Below, one piece after another: positions 33,355-41,224 of a stretch of DNA of 49,069 nucleotides. A model generated the notes under the pieces. The model did no database searches. It was not told where the DNA came from and was given only the letters and a program-made list of their open reading frames with translations. Within the stretch, counting starts at the first letter, position 1, and each line of letters opens with the position of its first letter. The position numbers and the translations under genes are program-made. The DNA lies in contig NZ_CADIJL010000043.1 in assembly GCF_902859695.1 (NCBI RefSeq), positions 1-49,069 of the forward strand, in the 5' to 3' direction. The stretch comes from Achromobacter ruhlandii. GTDB taxonomy: Bacteria; Pseudomonadota; Gammaproteobacteria; Burkholderiales; Burkholderiaceae_B.

Positions 33355-34386
33355 TCATGCGTCGCGCAGGAAGGCCAGCAACCGGCGTTCGTCGGCGCTC
33401 AGGCCGCGCGGCCCCGCCGGCGCGGCCGCCCGTGGCGGCAGCCGGCCCGCCAGATAGGTCTCGATGATCGCAGGGTGCACGTAGCAGGCGCGGCACACGG
33501 CCGGCGTGTTGGCCAGGCGCCGCGCGACCTGCCGGATCACGTCCACCACCTCCTGGCGCGCCTGCCGTTCGTCCTGGTAAGGCCGTCCCTGCAAGGCCGC
33601 GTAGGCCAGGACCGAGCCGGCCCAGGTGCGGTAGTGCTTGGCGGTGAAATCGCCGGCGCCGGCCGCGCGCAGATAGGCGTTGACCGTTTCCGAATCGACC
33701 CCGTGGGGCTCGCCGCGCTCGTCCAGGTACTGGAACAATTCCTGCCCGGGGATGTCCAGGCAGCGCTTGGCCACACGGGCGATGCGCCGGTCTCGCACCG
33801 TCACGTCGTGCGCCACGCCACTCTTGCCGCGGAAGCGCAGGCGCAACTGGTCGCCGCGCAGCGTGGCGTGGCGCCGCGTCAGCGTGGTCAGGCCGTAGGA
33901 ACGGTTGGCGCGGGCATATTCACGCGCGCCGATGCGGATCAGCGTGTCTTCGAGCAGGCGCACCACCACGGCGATGACCTTGGCCTGGGGCAGGCCGGCG
34001 GCGCGCAGGTCGCGTTCCGCCTGGCGGCGGATGCGCGGCAGCCGGGCGCCGAATTCGGCGAGGCTCTGGTATTTGGTGGCGTCGCGCTGGCGCGCCCAGT
34101 CGGCGTGGTAGCGATACTGCTTGCGGCCGCGCGCATCTCGGCCGGTGGCCTGCAGGTGGCTGTGCGCCAGCGGGCTGATCCAGACCTCCTGGTAAGCGGG
34201 CGGAATCGCCAGGGCGCGGATGCGCGCCAGCGTGGCGGCGTGCGTGATGCGCTTGCCGTCGGTATCGAAATAGTGAAACGTCGTGCCGTTTACCCGCGCC
34301 CGGGTGTAGCCGGGCCGGGTGTCGTCCAGGTAGACCAGATTCCCGTCGACGTCGCGCGCCGCCGCCTCCTGACCGTGGTTCGCCAT
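33355..34386 (-). CDS. DNA topoisomerase IB (poxvirus/eukaryote-like)
   Basis: A 343-aa type IB topoisomerase, which relaxes DNA supercoils through a 3'-phosphotyrosyl intermediate without ATP. N-terminal domain: DTRPGYTRARVNGTTFHYFD, ITHAATLARIRALAIPPAYQEVWISP, GRDARGRKQYRYH. Catalytic domain: RIGAREYARANRSYGLTTL, RGKSGVAHDV, and the active tyrosine Tyr302 in CRACYVHPAI, where the common family form is RKSYVHP. Bacterial members are accessory enzymes, often in stress-related gene sets. A strong sigma-54 promoter is 29-44 bases upstream of ATG 34386, divergent from the PfpI gene. Confidence 0.93.
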   Translation of the reverse strand: MANHGQEAAARDVDGNLVYLDDTRPGYTRARVNGTTFHYFDTDGKRITHAATLARIRALAIPPAYQEVWISPLAHSHLQATGRDARGRKQYRYHADWARQRDATKYQSLAEFGARLPRIRRQAERDLRAAGLPQAKVIAVVVRLLEDTLIRIGAREYARANRSYGLTTLTRRHATLRGDQLRLRFRGKSGVAHDVTVRDRRIARVAKRCLDIPGQELFQYLDERGEPHGVDSETVNAYLRAAGAGDFTAKHYRTWAGSVLAYAALQGRPYQDERQARQEVVDVIRQVARRLANTPAVCRACYVHPAIIETYLAGRLPPRAAAPAGPRGLSADERRLLAFLRDA

Positions 34387-34414
34387 TGCCTCTCCTGACA
34401 GTCGCCGGGCCCGG

Positions 34415-34430
34415 AGCAAGCGCCGTGCCC
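34415..34430 (-). promoter_or_regulatory. Sigma-54 promoter of the topoisomerase IB gene
   Basis: Minus strand GGGCACGGCGCTTGCT: GG at 34429-34428, GC at 34417-34416, full consensus except the first base. Predicted start near 34404; AGGAG and the ATG (34386) follow closely, so the leader is only about 18 bases. Confidence 0.86.
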
Positions 34431-34467
34431 GTCAGTCCGACCTGGCGGCGTTCGCCGGGCTTGCGGC

Positions 34468-34483
34468 GGGAACGCCGCTTGCT
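34468..34483 (+). promoter_or_regulatory. Sigma-54 promoter of the PfpI-like gene
   Basis: GGGAACGCCGCTTGCT: GG at 34469-34470, GC at 34481-34482; the only -24 deviation is A for C after GG. Predicted start near 34494, 23 bases before the ATG. It is divergent from the topoisomerase promoter, with 40 bases between the -24 elements. Confidence 0.8.
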
Positions 34484-34516
34484 GAGGGGCTTGTTGACGT
34501 AACCAGGGAGCTTTGC

Positions 34517-35065
34517 ATGACCAAGACACTGCAGGACTTCAATGTCGCCATCCTGGTGGTGGATGGCTTCGAGCAGGTGGAGCTGACCGAGCCGCGCGAC
34601 GCCCTGCGAGCGCAAGGCGCGCGCGTGGCGATCGTGTCCGCAAGGCGCGGGCCGGTGCAGGGCATGCGCCATCACGACAAGGGCGAGCGGGTCGAGGCCG
34701 ACCTGATCTTCGCCGAGGCCCGCGAGGAACTGTTCGACGCCGTCCTGCTGCCCGGCGGCGTGATCAATGCCGACGAGATCCGCTTGCACCCCGAAGCCCG
34801 CGCCTTCGTGCGGGCCATGCACGAGGCCGGCAAGCCCCTGGCGGTGATCTGTCACGGCGCCTGGCTGTTGATTTCGGCGGACCTGGTCAGGGGACGCAAG
34901 ATGACCAGCTGGCCTTCGCTGCAGGACGATCTGCGCAATGCCGGCGCCGAATGGGTGGACGAGGAAGTGGTGGTTGATGGCCGCTGGATCAGCAGCCGCA
35001 AGCCGGATGACATTCCCGCCTTCAACCGCGAGCTGTTGCGCGTGTTTGCGCTGGCGCGCCCCTAA
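34517..35065 (+). CDS. PfpI/DJ-1 family protein (YhbO-like)
   Basis: A 182-aa protein of the DJ-1/PfpI superfamily. VAILVVDGFEQVELTEPRDALRAQGA at the N-terminus, LLPGGVINAD and the nucleophile elbow AVICHGAW with Cys112, plus WPSLQDDLRNAGAEWVDEEVVVDG. E. coli YhbO, of the same type, protects against oxidative, heat and acid stress and acts on glyoxal-type damage. AGGGAG is seven bases before the ATG. It is transcribed from a strong sigma-54 promoter. Confidence 0.92.
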   Translation: MTKTLQDFNVAILVVDGFEQVELTEPRDALRAQGARVAIVSARRGPVQGMRHHDKGERVEADLIFAEAREELFDAVLLPGGVINADEIRLHPEARAFVRAMHEAGKPLAVICHGAWLLISADLVRGRKMTSWPSLQDDLRNAGAEWVDEEVVVDGRWISSRKPDDIPAFNRELLRVFALARP

Positions 35066-35187
35066 TGTGTAGCGGGCCGCGACGCAGCCGCCCCCGCACG
35101 AAATTCCCCTCGGCGCCATGGCGCGCAGGGGCGCGAAGCCGGAATCTCCCGGCCGCGCGAAAGGCAGTGCCATTACAGGAGAACGCC

Positions 35188-35349
35188 ATGTCAGCGCATC
35201 TGTACCTGCATGTCCCGCCCAAACCGGAACCGATTCCGCCGGGCTCGCCGCCCGGCGACCTGCCGGTCGATCCGGACACCGATGAACCGGAGGTGGACCT
35301 GCCGCCGCTGGATCCGCCCTTCAAGGAAAAAGTGACAAAGGTCCATTGA
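35188..35349 (+). CDS. Small proline/aspartate-rich protein
   Basis: A 53-aa protein, MSAHLYLHVPPKPEPIPPG followed by acidic, proline-rich sequence ending PPFKEKVTKVH. No family is recognised and it is probably disordered. CAGGAG lies upstream of ATG 35188. It is between the PfpI and DUF3309 genes on the same strand (44 bases before the latter), so it probably belongs to the same stress-type transcript. Too short to be certain, but the ribosome binding site and the composition change at the start support it. Confidence 0.6.
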   Translation: MSAHLYLHVPPKPEPIPPGSPPGDLPVDPDTDEPEVDLPPLDPPFKEKVTKVH

Positions 35350-35393
35350 AAAGGGGCGACACCGTCCCGCGATCAAGAACAATAGGAGTCATC

Positions 35394-35546
35394 ATGTCGA
35401 CCATTTTGCTGATCATCCTCATCCTGCTGCTCGTCGGCGCCGTGCCCGCGTGGCCATACAGTCGCGGCTGGGGCTATTACCCCAGCGGCCTGCTGGGGAT
35501 CGTGCTGATCGTGTTGATCGTGCTGCTACTGACAGGACGGCTGTAG
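35394..35546 (+). CDS. DUF3309 small membrane protein
   Basis: A 50-aa protein with two hydrophobic segments: MSTILLIILILLLVGAVPAW, and GIVLIVLIVLLLTGRL at the end, joined by PYSRGWGYYPSGLL. This pattern (W-P-[HY]-S-x-x-W-G-Y-x-P-S-G) is the DUF3309 signature, a short envelope protein common in stress-type gene sets of proteobacteria. TAGGAG lies before ATG 35394. The function is unknown. It converges with the PepSY gene 30 bases downstream. Confidence 0.85.
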   Translation: MSTILLIILILLLVGAVPAWPYSRGWGYYPSGLLGIVLIVLIVLLLTGRL

Positions 35547-35576
35547 CGGCGCTTCATCCCGGGCAGGCGGCGACGC

Positions 35577-36755
35577 TCAGGCCTGGCGCGCGCTTCGCGC
35601 GCGGGCCTGTGCCGCTTCGCGCCCGCGATGCTGCAGGCGCCGCCGGTTGATCCAGAAGATCACCCCGGTCACGAAGAACAGCAGCGGCAGCAGCCCCAGG
35701 ACGGCCGTCAGGATGCGGGTCGGCAAGCCGTACAGGCTGCCGGAATGCAGCGGGAACATCAGCGCAAGGAAACGCTGCGCGGGCGTGCCGGACAAGGGAT
35801 CGGCGCCAGACAGGCGCGCGCCGTTGCGCATATCGATGAACCAGCGCAGCGTGCCGACGGGCTGCCAGTCGTCGGCGCGGCGCATGCGTGCCTGATAGAC
35901 GCCGCGCGCCGGATCGCGTCGCAGCATCACCAGGGTGGCATCGGCCGGCGACAGTTCGCGCGCCTTCGCGGCGGCGCCATCCCAACCGATTTCCGCTTCG
36001 CCGGGCGCCAGCGGCGCCAGGGCCGCGGCGCGCGCGTCGGGCGGCACGGTCGCGACGCTGGCGACCAGTTGCCGGCCCAGTTGCGGCAGGCCCATGAAAA
36101 AGCCGGTGCCGGCCACCACGAGCAGCAACAGCGCGGTGATCAGGCCGGCCGCGCGGTGCAGTTCGTAGCTGGTGCGGAAGGCGCTGACGCCGCGCGTCAC
36201 CGACAGCGAACGGCGCCAATGCCCCGGCCGCGGCCAGGCCAGGTAGATGCCGCCGAGCAGCAGGGCCACCCAGGCCAGCGCCAGCCAGCCCAGCACTTCG
36301 CGACCGGTCTTGCCCTGCAGCAGGGTCATGTGCCAGCGCAACAACAAGGGCATGAGATGGGCGCGGTCGAGCGTGACGGCGTCGCGGTCGCGGCTGGCCA
36401 GCAGCAGGCCGGTGCAGGCGTCCACGCCCGCTTCATTGGCCGTGGTCTCCGCGTGCTTGAACTGCACCCGGTAGCTGTCGCGTGGCGCCTGCGGCAGCGT
36501 GATGGCGCCGACCGTGGCGCCCGGCCAGGCCTGTTGCACGGCGCGGGCCGCGGCAGAGGGCGGCAACGGCGCGGCGCAGTGTCCGGCCGTGTTGCGCAGC
36601 ATCGGGGCGTTCAGCCAGCCGTCAAGCTCGTGGTCGAAGGCCAGCAGGCTGCCGCTCAATCCCGCCAGCACCAGCACCAGGCCCAGGACCAGGCCCGTCC
36701 ACCGGTGCAGGAATGACACGGCGGTGCGCAGGGACTTGCGGAACTTGGCTTTCAT
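35577..36755 (-). CDS. PepSY-associated membrane protein (siderophore/iron reductase type)
   Basis: A 392-aa inner-membrane protein of the PepSY_TM family with four main hydrophobic segments: residues ~14-40 (LHRWTGLVLGLVLVLAGLSG), ~150-175, ~205-235 (ITALLLLVVAGTGFFMG) and ~345-375 (ILTAVLGLLPLLFFVTGVIF). PepSY-like extracytoplasmic domains lie between. LHRWTG and the His of LLRWHMTLL and LHRAAG are the usual haem-ligand candidates. Family members reduce or process ferric siderophores or carry electrons across the membrane. The TonB receptor of the window is 7 kb away, so a functional link is only possible. Start ATG 36755. Confidence 0.87.
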   Translation of the reverse strand: MKAKFRKSLRTAVSFLHRWTGLVLGLVLVLAGLSGSLLAFDHELDGWLNAPMLRNTAGHCAAPLPPSAAARAVQQAWPGATVGAITLPQAPRDSYRVQFKHAETTANEAGVDACTGLLLASRDRDAVTLDRAHLMPLLLRWHMTLLQGKTGREVLGWLALAWVALLLGGIYLAWPRPGHWRRSLSVTRGVSAFRTSYELHRAAGLITALLLLVVAGTGFFMGLPQLGRQLVASVATVPPDARAAALAPLAPGEAEIGWDGAAAKARELSPADATLVMLRRDPARGVYQARMRRADDWQPVGTLRWFIDMRNGARLSGADPLSGTPAQRFLALMFPLHSGSLYGLPTRILTAVLGLLPLLFFVTGVIFWINRRRLQHRGREAAQARARSARQA

Positions 36756-36865
36756 GGAATGGTCGACGGCGGGCGAGGCGGGTGGCGCGCAATTGTACCG
36801 AGGCGTAAGATCGGCCGGCGTATTTTTTGGCGCCTCGCATTTTCCCGCATCCGGTCCGCAGCAAC

Positions 36866-37807
36866 ATGACGATCCCCCTCCTGATACTGATAGACAGCGT
36901 GCACGATTTCCTGCCCGCGATCGAAGACCGCGGCTTTCGCTGCATCCTTGCCACCACTCCCGCCGCCCGCGCCCAGGCGATCCGCTACCATGCCAACGAG
37001 ATCCGCGTGGTGCTGACGCGCGGCGCCACCGGCTTTCATGCCGACGAAATGGCGGCCCTGCCGAAGCTGGAGCTGATCTGTTCGCTGGGCGTCGGCTTCG
37101 AGAACATCGACGTGGCCGCCGCCCGCGCGCGCGGCCTGCATGTGACGCACGGTCCGGGCGCCAACGCCACATCGGTGGCCGATCACGCCATGGCGCTGCT
37201 GCTGGGCGCGGCCCGCCATCTGCCGCAGGCCGATGCCTGGGTGCGGCAGGGGCACTGGAGCGGTTTCATGGGGCCGCAGATTTCGGGCAAGCGCCTGGGC
37301 ATCCTGGGGCTGGGCACCATCGGCCTGGAGATCGCCCGGCGCGGCGCCAACGGCTTTGGCATGACGGTGGGCTATTACAACCGTCGTCCGCGCGCCGATT
37401 GCGGCTACGCGTATTACGACAGCCCGCGCGCCCTGGCCGACGCCAGCGATTTCCTGGTGGTGGCCACGCCCGGCGGCGCCGGCACGCGCCACCTGGTGGA
37501 CGCGCCGGTGCTGGAAGCGCTCGGACCGCAGGGCTATCTGGTGAACATCGCGCGCGGCAGCGTGGTCGATACCGACGCGCTGATCGCGGCGCTGGCGGAG
37601 CGCCGCATCGCCGGGGCCGGTCTGGATGTGGTGGAGGGCGAGCCGGTGGTGCCGCCGGCGCTGCTCGGCCTGGACAACGTGGTGTTGACCCCGCACAGCG
37701 CGGGCCGCTCGCCCGAGGCGGTGGCGGCAACGGTGGCGCTGTTCCTGGACAACGCCACCGCGCATTTTTCCGGCAGGTCGGTGCTGACGCCGGTGCCGCA
37801 GGGCTGA
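36866..37807 (+). CDS. D-isomer-specific 2-hydroxyacid dehydrogenase
   Basis: A 313-aa NAD(P)H-dependent enzyme (GhrB/hydroxypyruvate-reductase type) that reduces 2-keto acids such as glyoxylate or hydroxypyruvate. Nucleotide-binding motif GLGTIGLEIARRGA (near residue 150) with YNRRPR after the second strand, where Arg suggests NADPH preference. The catalytic triad is visible as NIARGSVVD (Arg), GLDVVEGEP (Glu) and TPHSAG (His). LICSLGVGFENIDVAAARARG marks the substrate domain hinge. ATG 36866 is chosen; an in-frame start at 36827 exists. Confidence 0.92.
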   Translation: MTIPLLILIDSVHDFLPAIEDRGFRCILATTPAARAQAIRYHANEIRVVLTRGATGFHADEMAALPKLELICSLGVGFENIDVAAARARGLHVTHGPGANATSVADHAMALLLGAARHLPQADAWVRQGHWSGFMGPQISGKRLGILGLGTIGLEIARRGANGFGMTVGYYNRRPRADCGYAYYDSPRALADASDFLVVATPGGAGTRHLVDAPVLEALGPQGYLVNIARGSVVDTDALIAALAERRIAGAGLDVVEGEPVVPPALLGLDNVVLTPHSAGRSPEAVAATVALFLDNATAHFSGRSVLTPVPQG

Positions 37808-37817
37808 AAAACCGGCC

Positions 37818-38654
37818 TTAGTGCGAGAACATGATCGGCACGGTCATGCTCTTGAGGATCGAGGCGGTGGCGCCGCCCATCGCCCATTCGCGCAGTTTGC
37901 TGTGGCCGTAGGCGCCCATGACGATCAGGTCGGCGCTGTGGTCGGCCGCGGCGTTCAGGATGGTGCTGCCCACGCCCACCCCCTTGATGTCGCGGCGCAC
38001 GTGGTCGGGCGCCGGCATGCCCTGGGCGATGCAATAGGTGGCCAGGTCTTCGAATGGCACCGAGGCCTCCTTGCGCGAGGCGGCGCCTTCGTCCATGGTC
38101 AGCACCACCAGGTGCGAGGCCGTGCGCAGCAGCGGGGCCGCGTCGGCCAGCGCGCGGGCGGCTTCGCGGCTGCCGTCCCAGCAGTACAGCACGCGCTCCC
38201 CGAGCGTCGGGAAATCGCCGCTGGAAGGCACCACCAGCACGGGCCGGCCGGCGGTCAGCAGCGTCTGTTCGACGAACTCGACCTCGTGCGCGGCCTCCAC
38301 GTCCTCGGGGTTTTCCTGGCTCACGACCAGCACGTCGCTGGTGCGGCCGAACCGCGCCACGCAGGCGCTGGGAGAACCCTCGCCCGCGCGCACCGAGGCC
38401 GGCACGTCGAGGGCGGCGGCCGCCTCCAGGAAGGCGTTCTGCACCGCGCTGCGATTCTGCGCCTGCAGGTCGCGGATGACGTTGAGCGTGCGCGACAGCA
38501 TCACCGATTCGCCGTAGTAGTACTGTGGCGGCGCCGAGCTGGCGTAGATGCCGACCAGTTCGGCCTGGTGGCGCCTGGCCAGGGCCAGCGCCACGCGGGT
38601 ACGGCGGGGGCAATCGAATCCGTGGTCCAGGTGGACGGAAATGCGGCGATACAT
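37818..38654 (-). CDS. Universal stress protein, tandem UspA domains
   Basis: A 278-aa protein made of two Usp folds. The first (residues 1-~150) begins MYRRISVHLDHGFDCPRRTR and lacks the ATP-binding G2xG9G motif. The second (~155-278) has LYCWDGSREAARALADA and the motif GAYGHSKLREWAMGGATASI, which should bind ATP. Tandem Usp proteins of this type are typical of anaerobic or stationary-phase regulons. AAGGAGG precedes ATG 38654. An ANR/FNR-like box is 60-73 bases upstream of the start. Confidence 0.92.
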   Translation of the reverse strand: MYRRISVHLDHGFDCPRRTRVALALARRHQAELVGIYASSAPPQYYYGESVMLSRTLNVIRDLQAQNRSAVQNAFLEAAAALDVPASVRAGEGSPSACVARFGRTSDVLVVSQENPEDVEAAHEVEFVEQTLLTAGRPVLVVPSSGDFPTLGERVLYCWDGSREAARALADAAPLLRTASHLVVLTMDEGAASRKEASVPFEDLATYCIAQGMPAPDHVRRDIKGVGVGSTILNAAADHSADLIVMGAYGHSKLREWAMGGATASILKSMTVPIMFSH

Positions 38655-38713
38655 GGCGGCCTCCTTTTGTGCGCGGTAGGCCTCCATCGTTGCGCGTTCC
38701 AGGCCTGGCGCCC

Positions 38714-38727
38714 TTGATGCGCGTCAA
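38714..38727. promoter_or_regulatory. ANR/FNR-like box upstream of uspA
   Basis: TTGATGCGCGTCAA matches the FNR/ANR consensus TTGAT-N4-ATCAA in nine of ten defined positions (G for A at the start of the right half). Its centre is 66 bases before the UspA ATG, compatible with a class II activator site for a start near 38679. Confidence 0.55.
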
Positions 38728-38752
38728 GCGCCCCGCGGTTTGGCGGGGTCGC

Positions 38753-38768
38753 CGCAAGCCCGCGGCCA
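38753..38768 (-). promoter_or_regulatory. Weak sigma-54-like candidate (uspA side)
   Basis: Minus strand TGGCCGCGGGCTTGCG keeps TGG, the N10 spacing and TTGC, but the -24 block reads CCGC instead of CACG. If real it would give a leader of about 90 bases for uspA and would place the ANR-like box downstream of the start. Listed as a weak alternative. Confidence 0.2.
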
Positions 38769-38770
38769 TT

Positions 38771-40882
38771 TCAGGCCTGTTGCACCCGGTCGCGTAACTG
38801 GCGCACCTGGCGCGCCTGTTGCGCGATGCGCGCCAATGGCCCGGCCAGCTCGGGCGCGGCGGCGGCAAGCGCCGGCGGCACCGCCCACTGACGGATGTCG
38901 GTCGCCGGCGCGGGCTCCTGCGGATGCAGCGCGTGCGCCAGGGCCAGGCCATAGTCGCGCAAGGCCGGCGCCGCCGCGCTGTCCGGCGACAGGGCGGGCT
39001 GGATCTCCAGCACCGTGCCGGCCGCGGTGACCCGGCGCATGGCGTTCAGCAGGTTCACGGCGGTGTCCACGTTGCGGTCGCGGTGCACCGGATTCTGCTG
39101 CAGGCGCTGCAGCGAGGCCTCCGCGTTGTCGGCCGACAGGCAGGCCTGGCGGCGCAATCCGACGATGTCCAGGTCTTCCCCGGCGCCGCTCTTGGCGCGT
39201 GCCAGCGCCAGCGCGTAGGCGGCATGCCGCTCCAGTGCGCGGCTGAGCGCGCCCGCCAGCTGGCGCGGTTCCTTTTCCGGCCACACCAGGAATCCCACCA
39301 GCAGCGCCAGCACGCCGCCCAGCACGCTGTTGAACGCGCGCAGCGCCGCCAGCATGGGTTCATAGATATCCGGTTGCTGGATATGGCTGACCAGCACGAA
39401 CTGCGAGGTCAGGAAAAAGGTGAACAGCGCGTAGTGGATGGTGCGGGCGGCAAAGGTGCCCAGCGCGATCGGCAGCACCGCCAGCGCCACCGACAGCGGC
39501 GTGCTCAGCAGCAGCCCCAGCAGCGAGGCGCCGATGGCGCCGGCGACGCTGCCGAGCACGCGCTCGATGGTGCGCTGCCAGGTGGTGGCGAAGTAGGGCT
39601 GCAGGATGAACACCAGCGTCAGCGACATCCAGTAGCCGTGGTTGACCGCAAAGGTCTTCGACAGCGCGACCGCGATGGTGGCGCCGATGCCGACGCGCAG
39701 GGCGTGGCGGAAGGCGTCGGATTCGAATCGCAGGTTCTGCCGCAGGCTGCGCCAGGCGGCCCGGATGGGAGAATCGACGCGCGTGGCCTGGGCCGGCGCG
39801 GCCGGGGCGGCGCCCTCGTCGAACAGCGCGTGCCCGACGGCCTGGGCGGTCTGCTGCAGCCGGTCCAGCACCGGCACCATGGTGGCCAGGTCGGGCGCAT
39901 GGGCCAGGGCGGCGCCGCGCAATTCGTGCAGGCCCGCGGCGAAGTGCGTCAGGCGTTCGCGCAGGCAGTCGGCCTGCCGCGCATCGCTGACGTCCGAGGT
40001 GCTGGCGATGGCGTTGGCCACGCTGGCGTAACGGTGCAAGGCGTGCGACAGGTTGGCGCCGGCCGCGCGGCCGAGCCAGCGCGGCGCGTTCGATTCGAGC
40101 AGGTCGGCCGCCGCGACCAGCGCGATGAAGCTGTCTTCGGCGCTATCGAGCAGGTAGAACAATTGCTGCGCGCGCGCGCGTCGCGACGGCCGCGCGTCCT
40201 GGACCTCGCGGATACGCACGCGGGCGGCCTCCAGGGCGGCGCGCACGCCGCTGCGCTGCGGCCGGGTGACGGCGCTCCAGGCCTGGGGGCCGGCGGCAGG
40301 CGCCAGGCCTGAGTACATGCGCGCCAGGGCGTCGGCGAAATCGGCCAGCCCGCGGTAGCAGTGCGCCACCGCGTGGGTCGCGTCTTTCCAGGGGCGGCGG
40401 CGCCACACCAGCGCGGTCATCAGGATCGCCCAGAGCGCGCCGGCCACGAAAAACAGCGTATACGACAGGCTGGCCGCCAGGGTCGGGGCCGGCAATTCCG
40501 CCGCCACCACGAAGCCGGCCGACAGCAGGGTGCCGACGATGGCGGCGGCCGGCCCCAGCACGCGCAACAGGCCGCCGAAGGTGCAGCAGGCGAAGGTCAG
40601 CGGCAGCAGCAGCCACAGGTGATTGGCGCTGGCGCTGGCCAGCAAGCAGAACAGGGCGCCGATCAGGCCCAGCGCCAGCATCGCGCCGGCGCGCTGGCGC
40701 AACGGCCCGCCGGGGTCGCCGAAGCAGGCCCAGAAGGCGGCGATGGCGGTCCAGCCCAGGCGGGGCTCGTGCGCCAGCACGGCAAGAATGACGGGCGCGG
40801 CGCTGATGGCGGCGGCTTGCAGGGCGTCCAGCCAGAGGACGTGGCGCAGCGAAAGGCGCCAGCGGGAGAGCAGGGTAGTCAC
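38771..40882 (-). CDS. FUSC-family transporter (YccS/AaeB-like)
   Basis: A 703-aa membrane protein with the two-half architecture of fusaric-acid-resistance (FUSC) proteins: an N-terminal group of six hydrophobic segments (residues ~15-170), a cytoplasmic region (~170-385), a second six-segment group (~390-540, including VGIGATIAVALSKTFAVNHGYWMSLTLVFILQPYFATTWQRTIERVLGS in shortened view: GYWMSLTLVFILQPY) and a C-terminal soluble tail. Such proteins export aromatic acids. The start is GTG 40882. No membrane-fusion partner (AaeA type) is adjacent, so it may act like YccS. Confidence 0.88.
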   Translation of the reverse strand: MTTLLSRWRLSLRHVLWLDALQAAAISAAPVILAVLAHEPRLGWTAIAAFWACFGDPGGPLRQRAGAMLALGLIGALFCLLASASANHLWLLLPLTFACCTFGGLLRVLGPAAAIVGTLLSAGFVVAAELPAPTLAASLSYTLFFVAGALWAILMTALVWRRRPWKDATHAVAHCYRGLADFADALARMYSGLAPAAGPQAWSAVTRPQRSGVRAALEAARVRIREVQDARPSRRARAQQLFYLLDSAEDSFIALVAAADLLESNAPRWLGRAAGANLSHALHRYASVANAIASTSDVSDARQADCLRERLTHFAAGLHELRGAALAHAPDLATMVPVLDRLQQTAQAVGHALFDEGAAPAAPAQATRVDSPIRAAWRSLRQNLRFESDAFRHALRVGIGATIAVALSKTFAVNHGYWMSLTLVFILQPYFATTWQRTIERVLGSVAGAIGASLLGLLLSTPLSVALAVLPIALGTFAARTIHYALFTFFLTSQFVLVSHIQQPDIYEPMLAALRAFNSVLGGVLALLVGFLVWPEKEPRQLAGALSRALERHAAYALALARAKSGAGEDLDIVGLRRQACLSADNAEASLQRLQQNPVHRDRNVDTAVNLLNAMRRVTAAGTVLEIQPALSPDSAAAPALRDYGLALAHALHPQEPAPATDIRQWAVPPALAAAAPELAGPLARIAQQARQVRQLRDRVQQA

Positions 40883-41224
40883 GCGAAAAAGGGGCTACGG
40901 GCGGAAAAGTCGCAACGCTACCATGTCGACAAGGCGAAAACCGGGCGATTTTTTTTTAGCGTCCGAATATTGCGGTTTTCGCGGAATCGCGTCGATAAAT
41001 ACTACTGGTTACATATATGTGACTTTGGCGCCGCAAGGGTGAATAAATGCCTGGAGTAAATGCGCAAAATCGCATAAAAAAACATTGGCGATCAAATAGC
41101 TGGGTAGTGCACAAGGCAGTATGCATTTTTTCTTGCGGCCGCATGTGAATACTCATGTCCATTGTGCCTCGCTCTGCGCCCGGACAGCGCAGGCCGTAAA
41201 TCGGGGCACGCCAGGAGCGAAGAC
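40883..41224. other. AT-rich divergent intergenic region
   Basis: 342 bases between the divergent FUSC and EAL genes with no credible gene. It is clearly more AT-rich than the surroundings (runs TTTTTTTTT near 40951, AAAAAAA near 41076), so it should hold the promoters of both genes. It contains the palindrome at 41008-41023 (separate entry). Confidence 0.6.
41008..41023. promoter_or_regulatory. 16-bp palindrome, candidate operator
   Basis: GTTACATATATGTGAC, a palindrome with one mismatched pair (third position from each end). It is located midway between the divergent FUSC and EAL starts. The regulator is unknown; the form fits a dimeric helix-turn-helix protein. Confidence 0.5.

Noticed and set aside
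38819..40312. 497-codon plus-strand open frame opposite the FUSC gene
   Set aside because: Low-complexity Arg/Gln/Gly/His composition and complete overlap with a well-supported membrane protein gene.
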